The position numbers and the translations under genes were made by a program. Positions 1 through 7,980 of a stretch of DNA of 7,980 nucleotides are shown here, in pieces; position 1 is the first letter of the stretch, and each line of letters starts with the position of its first letter. Location of the stretch: contig WRHY01000013.1 of the NCBI GenBank assembly GCA_009783025.1, forward strand, positions 1 to 7,980. Reading direction: 5' to 3'. Under the pieces are notes generated by a model, which ran no database searches, was not told where the DNA came from, and saw nothing but the letters and a program-made list of their open reading frames with translations. The stretch comes from Desulfovibrionaceae bacterium. GTDB lineage: Bacteria; Desulfobacterota; Desulfovibrionia; Desulfovibrionales; Desulfovibrionaceae.

Positions 1-3
1 CCG

Positions 4-120
4 GCAGGGGAAATGATTTCCCCTGCACCCCTCGTAACCTGAAAACAGCTTCGCTGTTTTCAGGAATGCCGGGTCCAGGGCCGGCTAGGCCCTGGCGGGG
101 TGGAGGGGCAGAGCCCCTCC
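4..120. repeat. Chain of four perfect hairpins upstream of mutS2
   Basis: Four perfect inverted repeats follow one another in the non-coding leader. They are: 10-bp arms at 4-13 and 17-26 with a 3-base loop; 12-bp arms at 38-49 and 53-64 with loop TTC; 8-bp arms at 75-82 and 88-95 with a 5-base loop; and 8-bp arms at 102-109 and 113-120 with loop AGA. None is followed by a clear T-run, so they do not look like ordinary intrinsic terminators. The last arm ends one base before the AAGG that probably serves as the mutS2 ribosome-binding site, so the RNA hairpin could influence translation. The mosaic form resembles dispersed intergenic palindromic repeats of Desulfovibrio-type genomes; that is recollection and inference. 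The arms are seen directly. Confidence 0.8.
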
Positions 121-132
121 AAGGTTTTACCT

Positions 133-2619
133 ATGGAAGCACGCGCTTTTCAGGCCCTGGAACTGAACAGGGTTCTTGCCTACCTGGCGGGTTTTTCGGT
201 GTCCGAAGCCGGATTCCAGGCCTGCCTCGGTTTGCGCCCGCTTTCTGATGTGCGGGACGTGCGCCGTGAAGCCGATCTTTTTGAACAGGGGCGGCTTTTT
301 GTGCTGCGCACCGACACTAGGCTGCTTCCCTTCCCCACGCTTGACGGACTCCTGCAATTTTTGCTTTCGCCTTCGGCAACTCTGGATTTAGATGATCTGT
401 TTGCCCTGCGCGGCTTGCTTGCCCAAGGAAAGGAAAAGGCGGAGGCCATGCTTGCCGACCCGGCCGCTCGTGAATCCGGTGGGTGGCCTCTGTGGGCCGA
501 GCGCTCTGAAATGCTCCCGCAGCCCGTGAAATCCCTTGCCGCGCTGACCCGCTGCCTCTCGGATGACGGGCTGATCAAGGACGAAGCCTCCCCCGAACTT
601 TCCCTGGTGCGCGGGGAACTGCGCCGCCTGCATCAGCAATGCGCGCGCAAAGTCAAGGACTATGCCGCGGAATATAACATCCTGCATTATTTGCAGGATA
701 CCTTCATGACTCTGTCTTCCGACCGCTATGTGCTGCCGCTCAAAACTAACTTTAAGGGACGGCTGCAAGGGGTCATCCACGATTATTCCCAGACCGGGGA
801 AACCTGCTATTTTGAACCGCTTTTCCTGGTGGAACTGAATAACCGCCTGCAGGAACTCAAGCGCGAGGAACGTGAGGAAGAGCGCAAGATCCTGCTGTAT
901 CTGAGCGGTCTGGCCAGGGAAGAGCTTCCCGGCATCCGGGCCGTGTACGAGTTTTTGCTGGAACTGGATCTGCTTTTTGCCCGCGCCGCCCTGGCCGACT
1001 GCTATGACGGCCGCATGGTGGAATTTACCGAAGGGCGCGGCATTGTCCTGCGCGAGGCGCGCCATCCGCTGCTGGCCCTGGCCGCGTCCGGGACTGCTGC
1101 CAAAGCTCTGCGCCAACATGATTTGCGCAAGGCCGCCTTGGCAGGACAAAGCGTCTCCGGAGAAGAAGACGGCGCGAGCGCGGAAAATGCATCCGGACGT
1201 ATGCGCGCCAAGGTTGTGGCCTCCACCTTGGAATTGCTGCCCGGACAGCAGGCGCTGGTGATCAGCGGGGGTAACGCGGGCGGAAAAACCGTGTGCCTGA
1301 AAACCTTGGGGCTTATCTCCTTGATGGGCTTGTGCGCCCTGCCCGTGCCGGTGGAGCCGGGCAGCGTGCTGCCGCCCTGGCGCAATATCCACGCCTTTAT
1401 CGGGGACGAGCAGAGTCTTGACGATCAGGTCTCCACCTTTACGGCTCAGATAACCCACCTTGGCCGCATCTGGCCCATGCTCGGGCCGGACGCCCTGGTT
1501 ATTCTGGATGAGTTCGGCGCGGGCACGGACCCCACCCAGGGCGCGGCCCTGGCCCAGGCCGTGGTGGACAGCTTGATGGAGAGCGGCAGTTTTGTGGTCG
1601 CGGCCACGCATTTTCCCGCGCTCAAGGCCTATGCTTTGTCCACGCAGGGCGTGCGCGCGGCCTCGGTGCTTTTTGACCCCAAGACCAAGAAGCCTCTGTT
1701 TCGCCTGGTGTATGACCAGGTTGGGGCCAGCCAGGCCCTGGACGTGGCCAGGGAACATGGCCTGCCCGAGCCGGTGCTGCGCCGGGCCGAGCAGTATTTG
1801 CTCCTGAGCGGCGAGGACTCCTCGGCCCTGGTGGAGCGTCTGAACGCTCTTGCTGTTGAGCGGGAGGTGGAGCTTGCCGTGCTCGGCAAGGAAAAGGCCT
1901 CTTTTGCGGAAAAACGGCGCAAACTGGAGGAACGCTTTGAGGCCGAGCGAACCCGTTTGTTCGAGTCCGTGCAGGCTGAAGCGCGCAAGGTGTTGTCGGA
2001 CTGGAAGGCCTCCAGGGTGAGCCACAAGCAGGCCCTGAAGGAACTTTCCCGTATCCGGGGCACACTGCTGGCCGCGCCTGCCGTGTCGGGGTCGGAAAAC
2101 GCTCCGGGAACGCGGGCCGGGGTGGACATGGCCGCGTTGGTTCCGCGCAGCCGGGTCCGGCACATCCCCTGGAACCGCACGGGCGTGCTGCTTGAGGTGG
2201 ATGAACGGAAAAAGCGGGTACGTATTGATTTTGACGGCGTTTCCCTGTGGGCGGACATTGCCGACATCGAACTGCCGGACGCTGGCAACAGATCCACAGG
2301 TTCAGGCGGAAAAAACGGGCCGGGCTCAGGGACTTCGGGCGGCGTTGTGAACAATGCGGGAATTTCCGCTCCTGTTTTGCCCTTGCGTCTTGACTTACGC
2401 GGTTTGCGTGCTGATGTAGCAGTAAGTGAACTGGAAAAGTTTCTGGACGGAGCCATTATCAGCGGCAGGGATGAAGTGGAGATCATCCACGGACGCGGCA
2501 CGGGCGTGCTGCGCCGGGAAATCCACGGCTTTTTGAAAAACTTTCCGGCTGTGCGGGATTACCGTCTGGCCCCTGAAGATCAGGGCGGCGACGGCATGAC
2601 CATCGTGGAGCTCAAGTGA
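133..2619 (+). CDS. mutS2: MutS2: Smr-domain ATPase of the MutS family
   Basis: 828 residues, slightly longer than B. subtilis MutS2. MutS2 proteins dimerise through a MutS-like core. They act on branched DNA to restrain homologous recombination in some bacteria, and in B. subtilis on collided ribosomes. Visible elements, in order: an N-terminal MutS2 lever/clamp region; a Walker A-like GGNAGGKT at 379-386; the STF signature region near 427-437; Walker B ILDE with D459 and E460; the H-loop histidine H493; a charged, probably coiled-coil stretch near 560-640; a KOW-like beta segment near 670-716; a Gly/Ser-rich linker near 717-750; and the Smr nuclease domain with LDLR at 753-756 and HGRGTG at 786-791. 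About 30-40 extra residues around 330-365 precede the ATPase. ATG 133 was chosen because family similarity begins there and AAGG lies 8 bases upstream; a GTG at 100 would add 11 residues translated from a hairpin. It is the first gene seen of an operon with dnaG and rpoD. Its role here, DNA or ribosome, cannot be decided from sequence. Confidence 0.95.
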   Translation: MEARAFQALELNRVLAYLAGFSVSEAGFQACLGLRPLSDVRDVRREADLFEQGRLFVLRTDTRLLPFPTLDGLLQFLLSPSATLDLDDLFALRGLLAQGKEKAEAMLADPAARESGGWPLWAERSEMLPQPVKSLAALTRCLSDDGLIKDEASPELSLVRGELRRLHQQCARKVKDYAAEYNILHYLQDTFMTLSSDRYVLPLKTNFKGRLQGVIHDYSQTGETCYFEPLFLVELNNRLQELKREEREEERKILLYLSGLAREELPGIRAVYEFLLELDLLFARAALADCYDGRMVEFTEGRGIVLREARHPLLALAASGTAAKALRQHDLRKAALAGQSVSGEEDGASAENASGRMRAKVVASTLELLPGQQALVISGGNAGGKTVCLKTLGLISLMGLCALPVPVEPGSVLPPWRNIHAFIGDEQSLDDQVSTFTAQITHLGRIWPMLGPDALVILDEFGAGTDPTQGAALAQAVVDSLMESGSFVVAATHFPALKAYALSTQGVRAASVLFDPKTKKPLFRLVYDQVGASQALDVAREHGLPEPVLRRAEQYLLLSGEDSSALVERLNALAVEREVELAVLGKEKASFAEKRRKLEERFEAERTRLFESVQAEARKVLSDWKASRVSHKQALKELSRIRGTLLAAPAVSGSENAPGTRAGVDMAALVPRSRVRHIPWNRTGVLLEVDERKKRVRIDFDGVSLWADIADIELPDAGNRSTGSGGKNGPGSGTSGGVVNNAGISAPVLPLRLDLRGLRADVAVSELEKFLDGAIISGRDEVEIIHGRGTGVLRREIHGFLKNFPAVRDYRLAPEDQGGDGMTIVELK
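2607..2618 (+). promoter_or_regulatory. Ribosome-binding site and GTG start of dnaG inside mutS2
   Basis: GGAG at 2607-2610 lies five bases before a GTG at 2616-2618, inside the last codons of mutS2. The GTG overlaps the mutS2 TGA (2617-2619), giving a 4-base GTGA overlap typical of translational coupling. No other start codon lies between it and the conserved N-terminal helix of the primase zinc-binding domain, which fixes this start. Confidence 0.8.
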
Positions 2620-4368
2620 GCGCGGGCAGAGGTTCGGCAACGCGGGAAATCAAGGCCCGCCTGAATATTCTCGATGTGGTGAAGCGCTATGTGGACCTTC
2701 GCCGCGCCGGGAATCGCTGGGTTGCGCCCTGTCCCTTTCATCAGGAAACCAAGCCATCCTTTTCGGTGAATGAAGAGGAGGGTTTTTTCTATTGTTTCGG
2801 CTGCCAGGCCGCCGGAGATCTGTTTGATTTTTACGGGCGCATCAATGGCCTCGACTTTCGCGAGACTCTTGAGCAGCTTGCTGAGGAAGCCGGTGTTGCC
2901 CTGGATGATGTGCGGCCTGATCCCAGAGCTTCAGCCGAGCGCGACTTTAAGAAGACCGCGCTGCGCATGTACGAGACAGCCAAAAACCATTTTCGGCGCA
3001 ATCTCGGAATCGAGGCCGGGGCATCTTGCCGTGGCTATCTGGAACGCCGCAAGCTCGCGCCCGCTATTATTGAGAGTTTTGAACTGGGCTGGAGCCTGCC
3101 GGAGTGGCGCGGCCTTGCCGACACCCTGCGCCGGGCCGGGTTCAGCCCGAAGCAGGGCATTGATGCCGGGCTTTTGGCGGCCGGCGACAAGGGCAATGCC
3201 TATGATCGCTTCCGGGGTCGTTTGATTTTTCCCATCAAGAACCTTTCCGGCCAGGTGATCGCCTTTGGTGGCCGGATCATCGGGGATGAGGACGCGGCCA
3301 AATATATCAACAGCACGGACTCGCCATTATATAAAAAAGGTGATAATCTTTACGGCCTGTTCCAGGCGCGCAGGGAAATTTCAATAAAAAAGTCGGTCAT
3401 CCTCACCGAAGGGTATATGGATGTCCTGACCTTGCACCAGTTTGGCCACACCAATGCTTGCGGCGTTCTGGGCACGGCCCTGACCCAGGAGCAGGTGCGC
3501 CGTCTGGCCGGTTTCTGCTCCGAACTGGAATTGATTTTCGACGGCGACACTCCTGGGCGCAAAGCCGCGCTCAAGGCCTGCGAGATGGCGCTGTCCAAGG
3601 GGCTTTCCTGTAAGGTGGTCCTGCTGCCTGAAAAGGAAGACATTGACAGTCTGTTGCAGGAGAAAGGGCTGGAAGCTTTTGAAGCACTGCGCCGTTTTGC
3701 CCCGGACGGCCTGGATTTTTGTATTCGCACCCTGTCCATGCAGGCGCCGAGAGAGGCCTTGGAATGGGTGAAGAATTTTCTCGCGGCGGTGGAGCAGCCG
3801 GAACTGCTTTCCCGCTATGTGTCACGGCTCAGCCGGGGCCTTGACCTTGACGAGCGCGAATTGCGCGGCGGGCTTAAACCCGCTGGCGCGGCAAATATCG
3901 GCGCGGGCTCCGGCCTCGCGTCCGGGAGCGGGCCCGCCCGTATTCCGGTTCAGAGCGCCTTTGACCGGGAGGTGATGAAGTTTCTGGTGCGCTACCCACA
4001 CCGTCTGCCCATGCTGCGTGACGCCGGAGCCATACTGCTCCTCACGCAAGGCTGGGCCATAACCCTATGGGAAAAAGTGGCAGCTTGCGCGCCTGAAGAC
4101 TTTCACCCGGATTCAGTTTTGCGGCGCTTGGACGATAAGGAGAAGGAGTTCTGGGGACGCTCGCGCGTTATGGAGGCCCCGCCCCCGGAACATCAGGACG
4201 AGGAACTGGCGGATATACTGGCCATGATTGCCAGGCATACCCATGAACAGCAGGCGGGCGCCTGTATGCAGGCCTTGCGCCAGAGCGGCGACAAGGGCGA
4301 CTATGATCCGGATTTGCTCAAGGCGCTCAATGAGACGCTGATCCGGCAAAGGACAATCGGGAGTACCG

Positions 4369-4376
<8 letters not shown>
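2616..4376 (+). CDS. dnaG: DNA primase DnaG
   Basis: 586 residues, about the usual length (E. coli DnaG is 581). DnaG makes the short RNA primers for leading- and lagging-strand synthesis and works with the replicative helicase DnaB at the fork. The N-terminal zinc-binding domain has C39, H42, C60 and C63 (CPFH ... CFGC). The RNA polymerase basic region follows, with [10 protein letters not shown] near 198-207 and KYINS at 229-233. The TOPRIM catalytic centre has EGYMD with E265 and FDGD with D309 and D311, matching the metal-binding acids of E. coli at the same numbers. The third TOPRIM segment reads EDIDSLL where DPD is more usual, a mild variation. A Gly/Ala/Ser-rich linker near 422-442 leads to the C-terminal helicase-interaction domain (about 445-586), which is poorly conserved as expected. 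The gene overlaps mutS2 by 4 bases and rpoD by 8, so expression of the three is probably coupled. Confidence 0.98.
4359..4371 (+). promoter_or_regulatory. Ribosome-binding site of rpoD within dnaG
   Basis: GGGAG at 4359-4363 stands five bases before ATG 4369-4371 and lies inside the last codons of dnaG, whose TAA is at 4374-4376. It supports this rpoD start and coupled translation. No convincing separate rpoD promoter was found by eye in the 3' part of dnaG. Confidence 0.75.
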
Positions 4377-6141
<1,765 letters not shown>

Positions 6142-6220
6142 AGCCCTGCTCACCTCTTGCAATAGATACGCGCGAACAGTTTAAGGACACTATACGGATT
6201 ATCGGCCGCAAAAAATAAAC

Positions 6221-6268
6221 GCCCCGGTTTTGCGCTTCGTTTTACGCAAAGCCGGGGCTGTCATTTTT
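6221..6268. terminator. Bidirectional intrinsic terminator between rpoD and the CoA-transferase gene
   Basis: Arms at 6221-6234 and 6245-6258 form a 14-bp GC-rich stem with a single G-T wobble and a 10-base loop. On the + strand it is followed by five T at 6264-6268, after a short TGTCA gap. On the minus strand it is followed by a better T-run, complementary to the A-rich 6210-6219. It can therefore end both the rpoD operon and the opposing CoA-transferase transcript, and the minus-strand direction looks stronger. Confidence 0.85.
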
Positions 6269-6270
6269 CA

Positions 6271-6287
6271 AGACAAAGCCTTTGTCT
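6271..6287. repeat. Small perfect palindrome next to the terminator
   Basis: AGACAAA (6271-6277) and TTTGTCT (6281-6287) are perfect inverted arms around GCC. They lie between the main terminator and the end of the CoA-transferase gene. On the minus strand the hairpin is followed by TTGAAAAATG, not a T-run, so it is a weak terminator candidate at best. It could protect the 3' end of the minus-strand message or be part of an intergenic repeat. Confidence 0.6.
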
Positions 6288-6303
6288 CGCTATGCTCGCG
6301 TAA

Positions 6304-7848
6304 TCACAGCGTAAGGCCCATTTTGCCTTCCTGAAAAATACGCGCATCCATAAGACGCAAGTCAGGGGACACCTTGAGGTCGAACTCCACCTGATCTAGT
6401 ACTTGGGTCTTCAAATCAATACCCGGCGCAATTTCAGTGACCATAACCCCTTCCGGAGTTAACTGAAAAACCGCCCGTTCCGTGATATACAGAATTTCTT
6501 GGCCGTCCTGTGCGGCAAGCTTGCCACTGAAAGTAACCTGTTCAACGTTACGCACGAACTTTTTTATCTTGCCTTCGTTTTTGATAACCAGGCGTCCGTC
6601 CATTATAACAGTTTCCAGGTCGCCGGCCGTCAGTGTGCCGCAGAAGCAAACCTTTTTGGCCGTATGGGCAATATTGATAAAACCGCCAGGGCCGGCTGTA
6701 CGGCCAAATTTGCTGACATTGGCATTGCCTTGCTCATCCACCTGAGCCGCGCCAAGAAATGCCAGATCAAGAACACCACTGTCATACCAGTCAAATTGAC
6801 GCACCGGGTCCACCACAAAGTCCGGATTGTAGGCAGCGCCAAAAGTAGCGCCGCCGGCGGGCACGCCGCCCACTTGGCCGCACTCCACTGTCATGACCAA
6901 CTGATCGACCAAGCCTTCTTCCGCCGCCACAGAGGACACGCCCGCAGGTATGCCGATTCCCAAGTTAAGAATCGCGCCCTTCGTCAATTCCAACGCTCCT
7001 CTGCGGGCAATGATTTTTCTGTCATCCAGAGGCAGGGGGTCTATGGAACCCAGTTCCACTCTACATTCATGAGCCCATCCGGGATCATAATCGTCCGTCA
7101 CAACTATTTGCCGGTGTTTCTCAGCAGGAGCTACTACGGTATAGTCAATTAAAAATCCTGGAACCAATACAGACCTGGGATTAAGGGTACCGGTTTCCAC
7201 AACCCGCTCCACCTGTGCGATCACAATGCCGCCTTGTTTTTTCACCGCTTGGGCGACAGCGAAAATATCATCTACTATAGCTTCTTTTTCGCCCGACAGG
7301 TTGCCTTTTTTGTCGATGCTGGTGCCACGGATAAGCGCTACATGAAGAGGGAACGGCTTATAAAATAAATATTCCTTGCCACGAAATTCCACTACTTCAA
7401 CAATATCATTGGTGCTAATGCTGTTGCCCCTGCCGCCTTCCAGGCGTGGATCAACAAAAGTGTGCAAGCCTATTTTACTCATCAACCCCTGCCTGCCCGA
7501 CCCCATTTCCCGGTATAGCTGGGCTATACAGCCAAAGGGCAGTATGTTGGCTTTTATTTCATTGCTGTCCACCATTTTTTGAATACCGGGATGGGGATTG
7601 ATATGGCTGGTTATAATGCGTGAAAGCAGGCCCTTGTGCGCCAGATGATCCACGCCGAGGCCCCTGCCGAACCCCGAAGAGACATTTAAAACCGCGGTTA
7701 AATTCCGGGGGCTTCCGGACTTGAGAAAGGCCTGTTCCACTCCTTCCAGCAAATATTCCGGAACCGCGCATCCGACAAAGCCGGAAGAGACTACCGCGTC
7801 ACCGTCCTTGATTTTGGCTATTGCTTCCTGGCGCTTGACTATTTCCAT
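6304..7848 (-). CDS. Fused alpha/beta type I acyl-CoA transferase, propionate CoA-transferase/YdiF family
   Basis: 514 residues, close to propionate CoA-transferase of Clostridium propionicum and E. coli YdiF, and recognisably similar to them throughout. Family members move CoA between short-chain acyl-CoA and carboxylates (acetate, propionate, lactate, acetoacetate) through a glutamyl-CoA thioester. Visible: GFVG at 23-26 in the N-terminal alpha-like domain; YLFY...LIRGT near 160-176; QVERVV near 212-217; NLGIGIP near 295-301 at the start of the beta-like domain; the presumed catalytic glutamate E322 in TVECG, followed by GGVPAGG; FCGT near 402-405; and a conserved C-terminal EIAPGIDL near 472-479. 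A cysteine follows the catalytic glutamate where the clostridial enzyme has serine. ATG 7848 was chosen because homology begins just after it and GAGG lies 5 bases upstream; longer starts at 7863 or 7881 would run into the fixX-like gene. No signal peptide or membrane segment; cytoplasmic. By eye its GC content is lower than that of the housekeeping block. The substrate is not determinable from sequence. Confidence 0.93.
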   Translation of the reverse strand: MEIVKRQEAIAKIKDGDAVVSSGFVGCAVPEYLLEGVEQAFLKSGSPRNLTAVLNVSSGFGRGLGVDHLAHKGLLSRIITSHINPHPGIQKMVDSNEIKANILPFGCIAQLYREMGSGRQGLMSKIGLHTFVDPRLEGGRGNSISTNDIVEVVEFRGKEYLFYKPFPLHVALIRGTSIDKKGNLSGEKEAIVDDIFAVAQAVKKQGGIVIAQVERVVETGTLNPRSVLVPGFLIDYTVVAPAEKHRQIVVTDDYDPGWAHECRVELGSIDPLPLDDRKIIARRGALELTKGAILNLGIGIPAGVSSVAAEEGLVDQLVMTVECGQVGGVPAGGATFGAAYNPDFVVDPVRQFDWYDSGVLDLAFLGAAQVDEQGNANVSKFGRTAGPGGFINIAHTAKKVCFCGTLTAGDLETVIMDGRLVIKNEGKIKKFVRNVEQVTFSGKLAAQDGQEILYITERAVFQLTPEGVMVTEIAPGIDLKTQVLDQVEFDLKVSPDLRLMDARIFQEGKMGLTL

Positions 7849-7857
7849 ACCCCCCTC
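7846..7857 (-). promoter_or_regulatory. Ribosome-binding site of the CoA-transferase gene, overlapping the fixX stop
   Basis: On the minus strand GAGG (7857-7854), within a G-run, precedes ATG 7848-7846 by five bases, and its GA belongs to the TGA stop of the upstream fixX-like gene. This placement favours the 514-residue start over longer in-frame alternatives and suggests that the ribosome re-initiates after finishing FixX. Confidence 0.75.
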
Positions 7858-7980
7858 ACCCATACCTAAACAGCACACCAAAGGTAGGACGCGGATGCCG
7901 CCACTCCAACGCGCCAGGCAAGTGGGCGCAAGTCACACGGCAAGCACCGCATTCCAAGCACCCAGCCGCATCAAACACCA
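7856..7980 (-). CDS. fixX: FixX-like [4Fe-4S] ferredoxin, C-terminal 40 residues (cut by window edge)
   Basis: Reading the minus strand from the window edge gives 40 codons ending at TGA 7858-7856. The fragment contains AAGCLECGACRVTC, a C-x2-C-x2-C-x3-C iron-sulfur motif, then ALEWRHPRPTFGVLFRYG, which ends exactly like FixX/YdiT proteins (E. coli FixX ends TFGVEFRYG). FixX proteins pass electrons between the ETF-type flavoproteins FixAB, the FixC dehydrogenase and quinone or ferredoxin; in some organisms the complex bifurcates electrons. The N-terminal half is outside the window, so whether a second cluster exists is unknown. The stop is 7 bases before the CoA-transferase ATG, so the two are almost certainly co-transcribed, with further fix/etf genes expected upstream. 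The gene could also be the ydiT-type paralogue of an acyl-CoA dehydrogenase cluster. Confidence 0.88.
   Translation of the reverse strand, partial: VFDAAGCLECGACRVTCAHLPGALEWRHPRPTFGVLFRYG

Noticed and set aside
38..64. 12-bp hairpin as an intrinsic terminator of an upstream gene
   Set aside because: The stem is perfect but no T-run follows on the + strand, so the evidence for termination is insufficient; it was kept as part of the palindrome chain.
100..132. GTG start adding 11 residues to MutS2
   Set aside because: The added residues come from the fourth hairpin and have no counterpart in the family; ATG 133 has AAGG at a suitable distance and matches the usual N-terminus.
66..248. Small 60-codon + strand reading frame overlapping the mutS2 start
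   Set aside because: It is translated largely from the palindromic leader and the out-of-frame start of mutS2, with a Gly/Pro-rich composition and no ribosome-binding site.
388..2163. A 591-codon minus-strand reading frame opposite mutS2
   Set aside because: It lies entirely antisense to a clearly conserved gene, has a low-complexity Gln/Gly/His-rich translation with no recognisable domain, and is explained by the codon bias of GC-rich mutS2.
6142..6220. Possible promoter or small RNA gene after rpoD
   Set aside because: A TATACG-like hexamer is present but no properly spaced -35 element was seen, and no cloverleaf or other RNA gene structure could be drawn.
6499..7152. A 217-codon + strand reading frame opposite the CoA-transferase gene
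   Set aside because: The minus strand encodes a full-length conserved enzyme through this region; the + strand translation shows no recognisable domain.

Overview
The window carries a housekeeping block on the + strand (mutS2, dnaG, rpoD) that converges on the end of a minus-strand metabolic operon (the 3' end of a fixX-like ferredoxin gene, then an acyl-CoA transferase gene). The moderately high GC content of the housekeeping genes, the RpoD and DnaG sequences, the anaerobe-type acyl-CoA transferase and the chain of strong palindromes ahead of mutS2 suggest a sulfate-reducer-like deltaproteobacterium, most likely Desulfovibrionaceae. That placement rests on resemblance only, with no database search.

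Layout. Bases 1-124 are non-coding and hold four perfect short-loop hairpins in a row, ending where the mutS2 ribosome-binding sequence begins. mutS2 (133-2619) encodes an 828-residue protein with the ATPase core and a C-terminal Smr domain. dnaG (2616-4376) starts on a GTG that overlaps the mutS2 stop by 4 bases. rpoD (4369-6141) overlaps the end of dnaG by 8 bases. The three genes look like one translationally coupled operon, a variant of the macromolecular-synthesis operon with mutS2 in front of the primase and the primary sigma factor. Between rpoD and the opposing gene (6142-6303) lies a strong hairpin with T-runs on both sides, which reads as a shared bidirectional terminator, followed by a second small palindrome.

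On the minus strand, 7848-6304 encodes a 514-residue fused alpha/beta type I CoA-transferase of the propionate CoA-transferase/YdiF family. Directly upstream, running off the window edge, are the last 40 codons of a FixX-like [4Fe-4S] protein; only 7 bases separate the two genes. Together they imply an operon for acyl-CoA metabolism with electron transfer through ETF/FixABCX-type proteins, comparable to the E. coli ydi cluster, most of it outside the window.

No tRNA, rRNA, CRISPR array, insertion sequence or prophage gene was seen. The genes belong to known families. I found no convincing new system; the points most worth a second look are the hairpin chain, the CoA-transferase/FixX pairing and the altered Walker A motif of MutS2.
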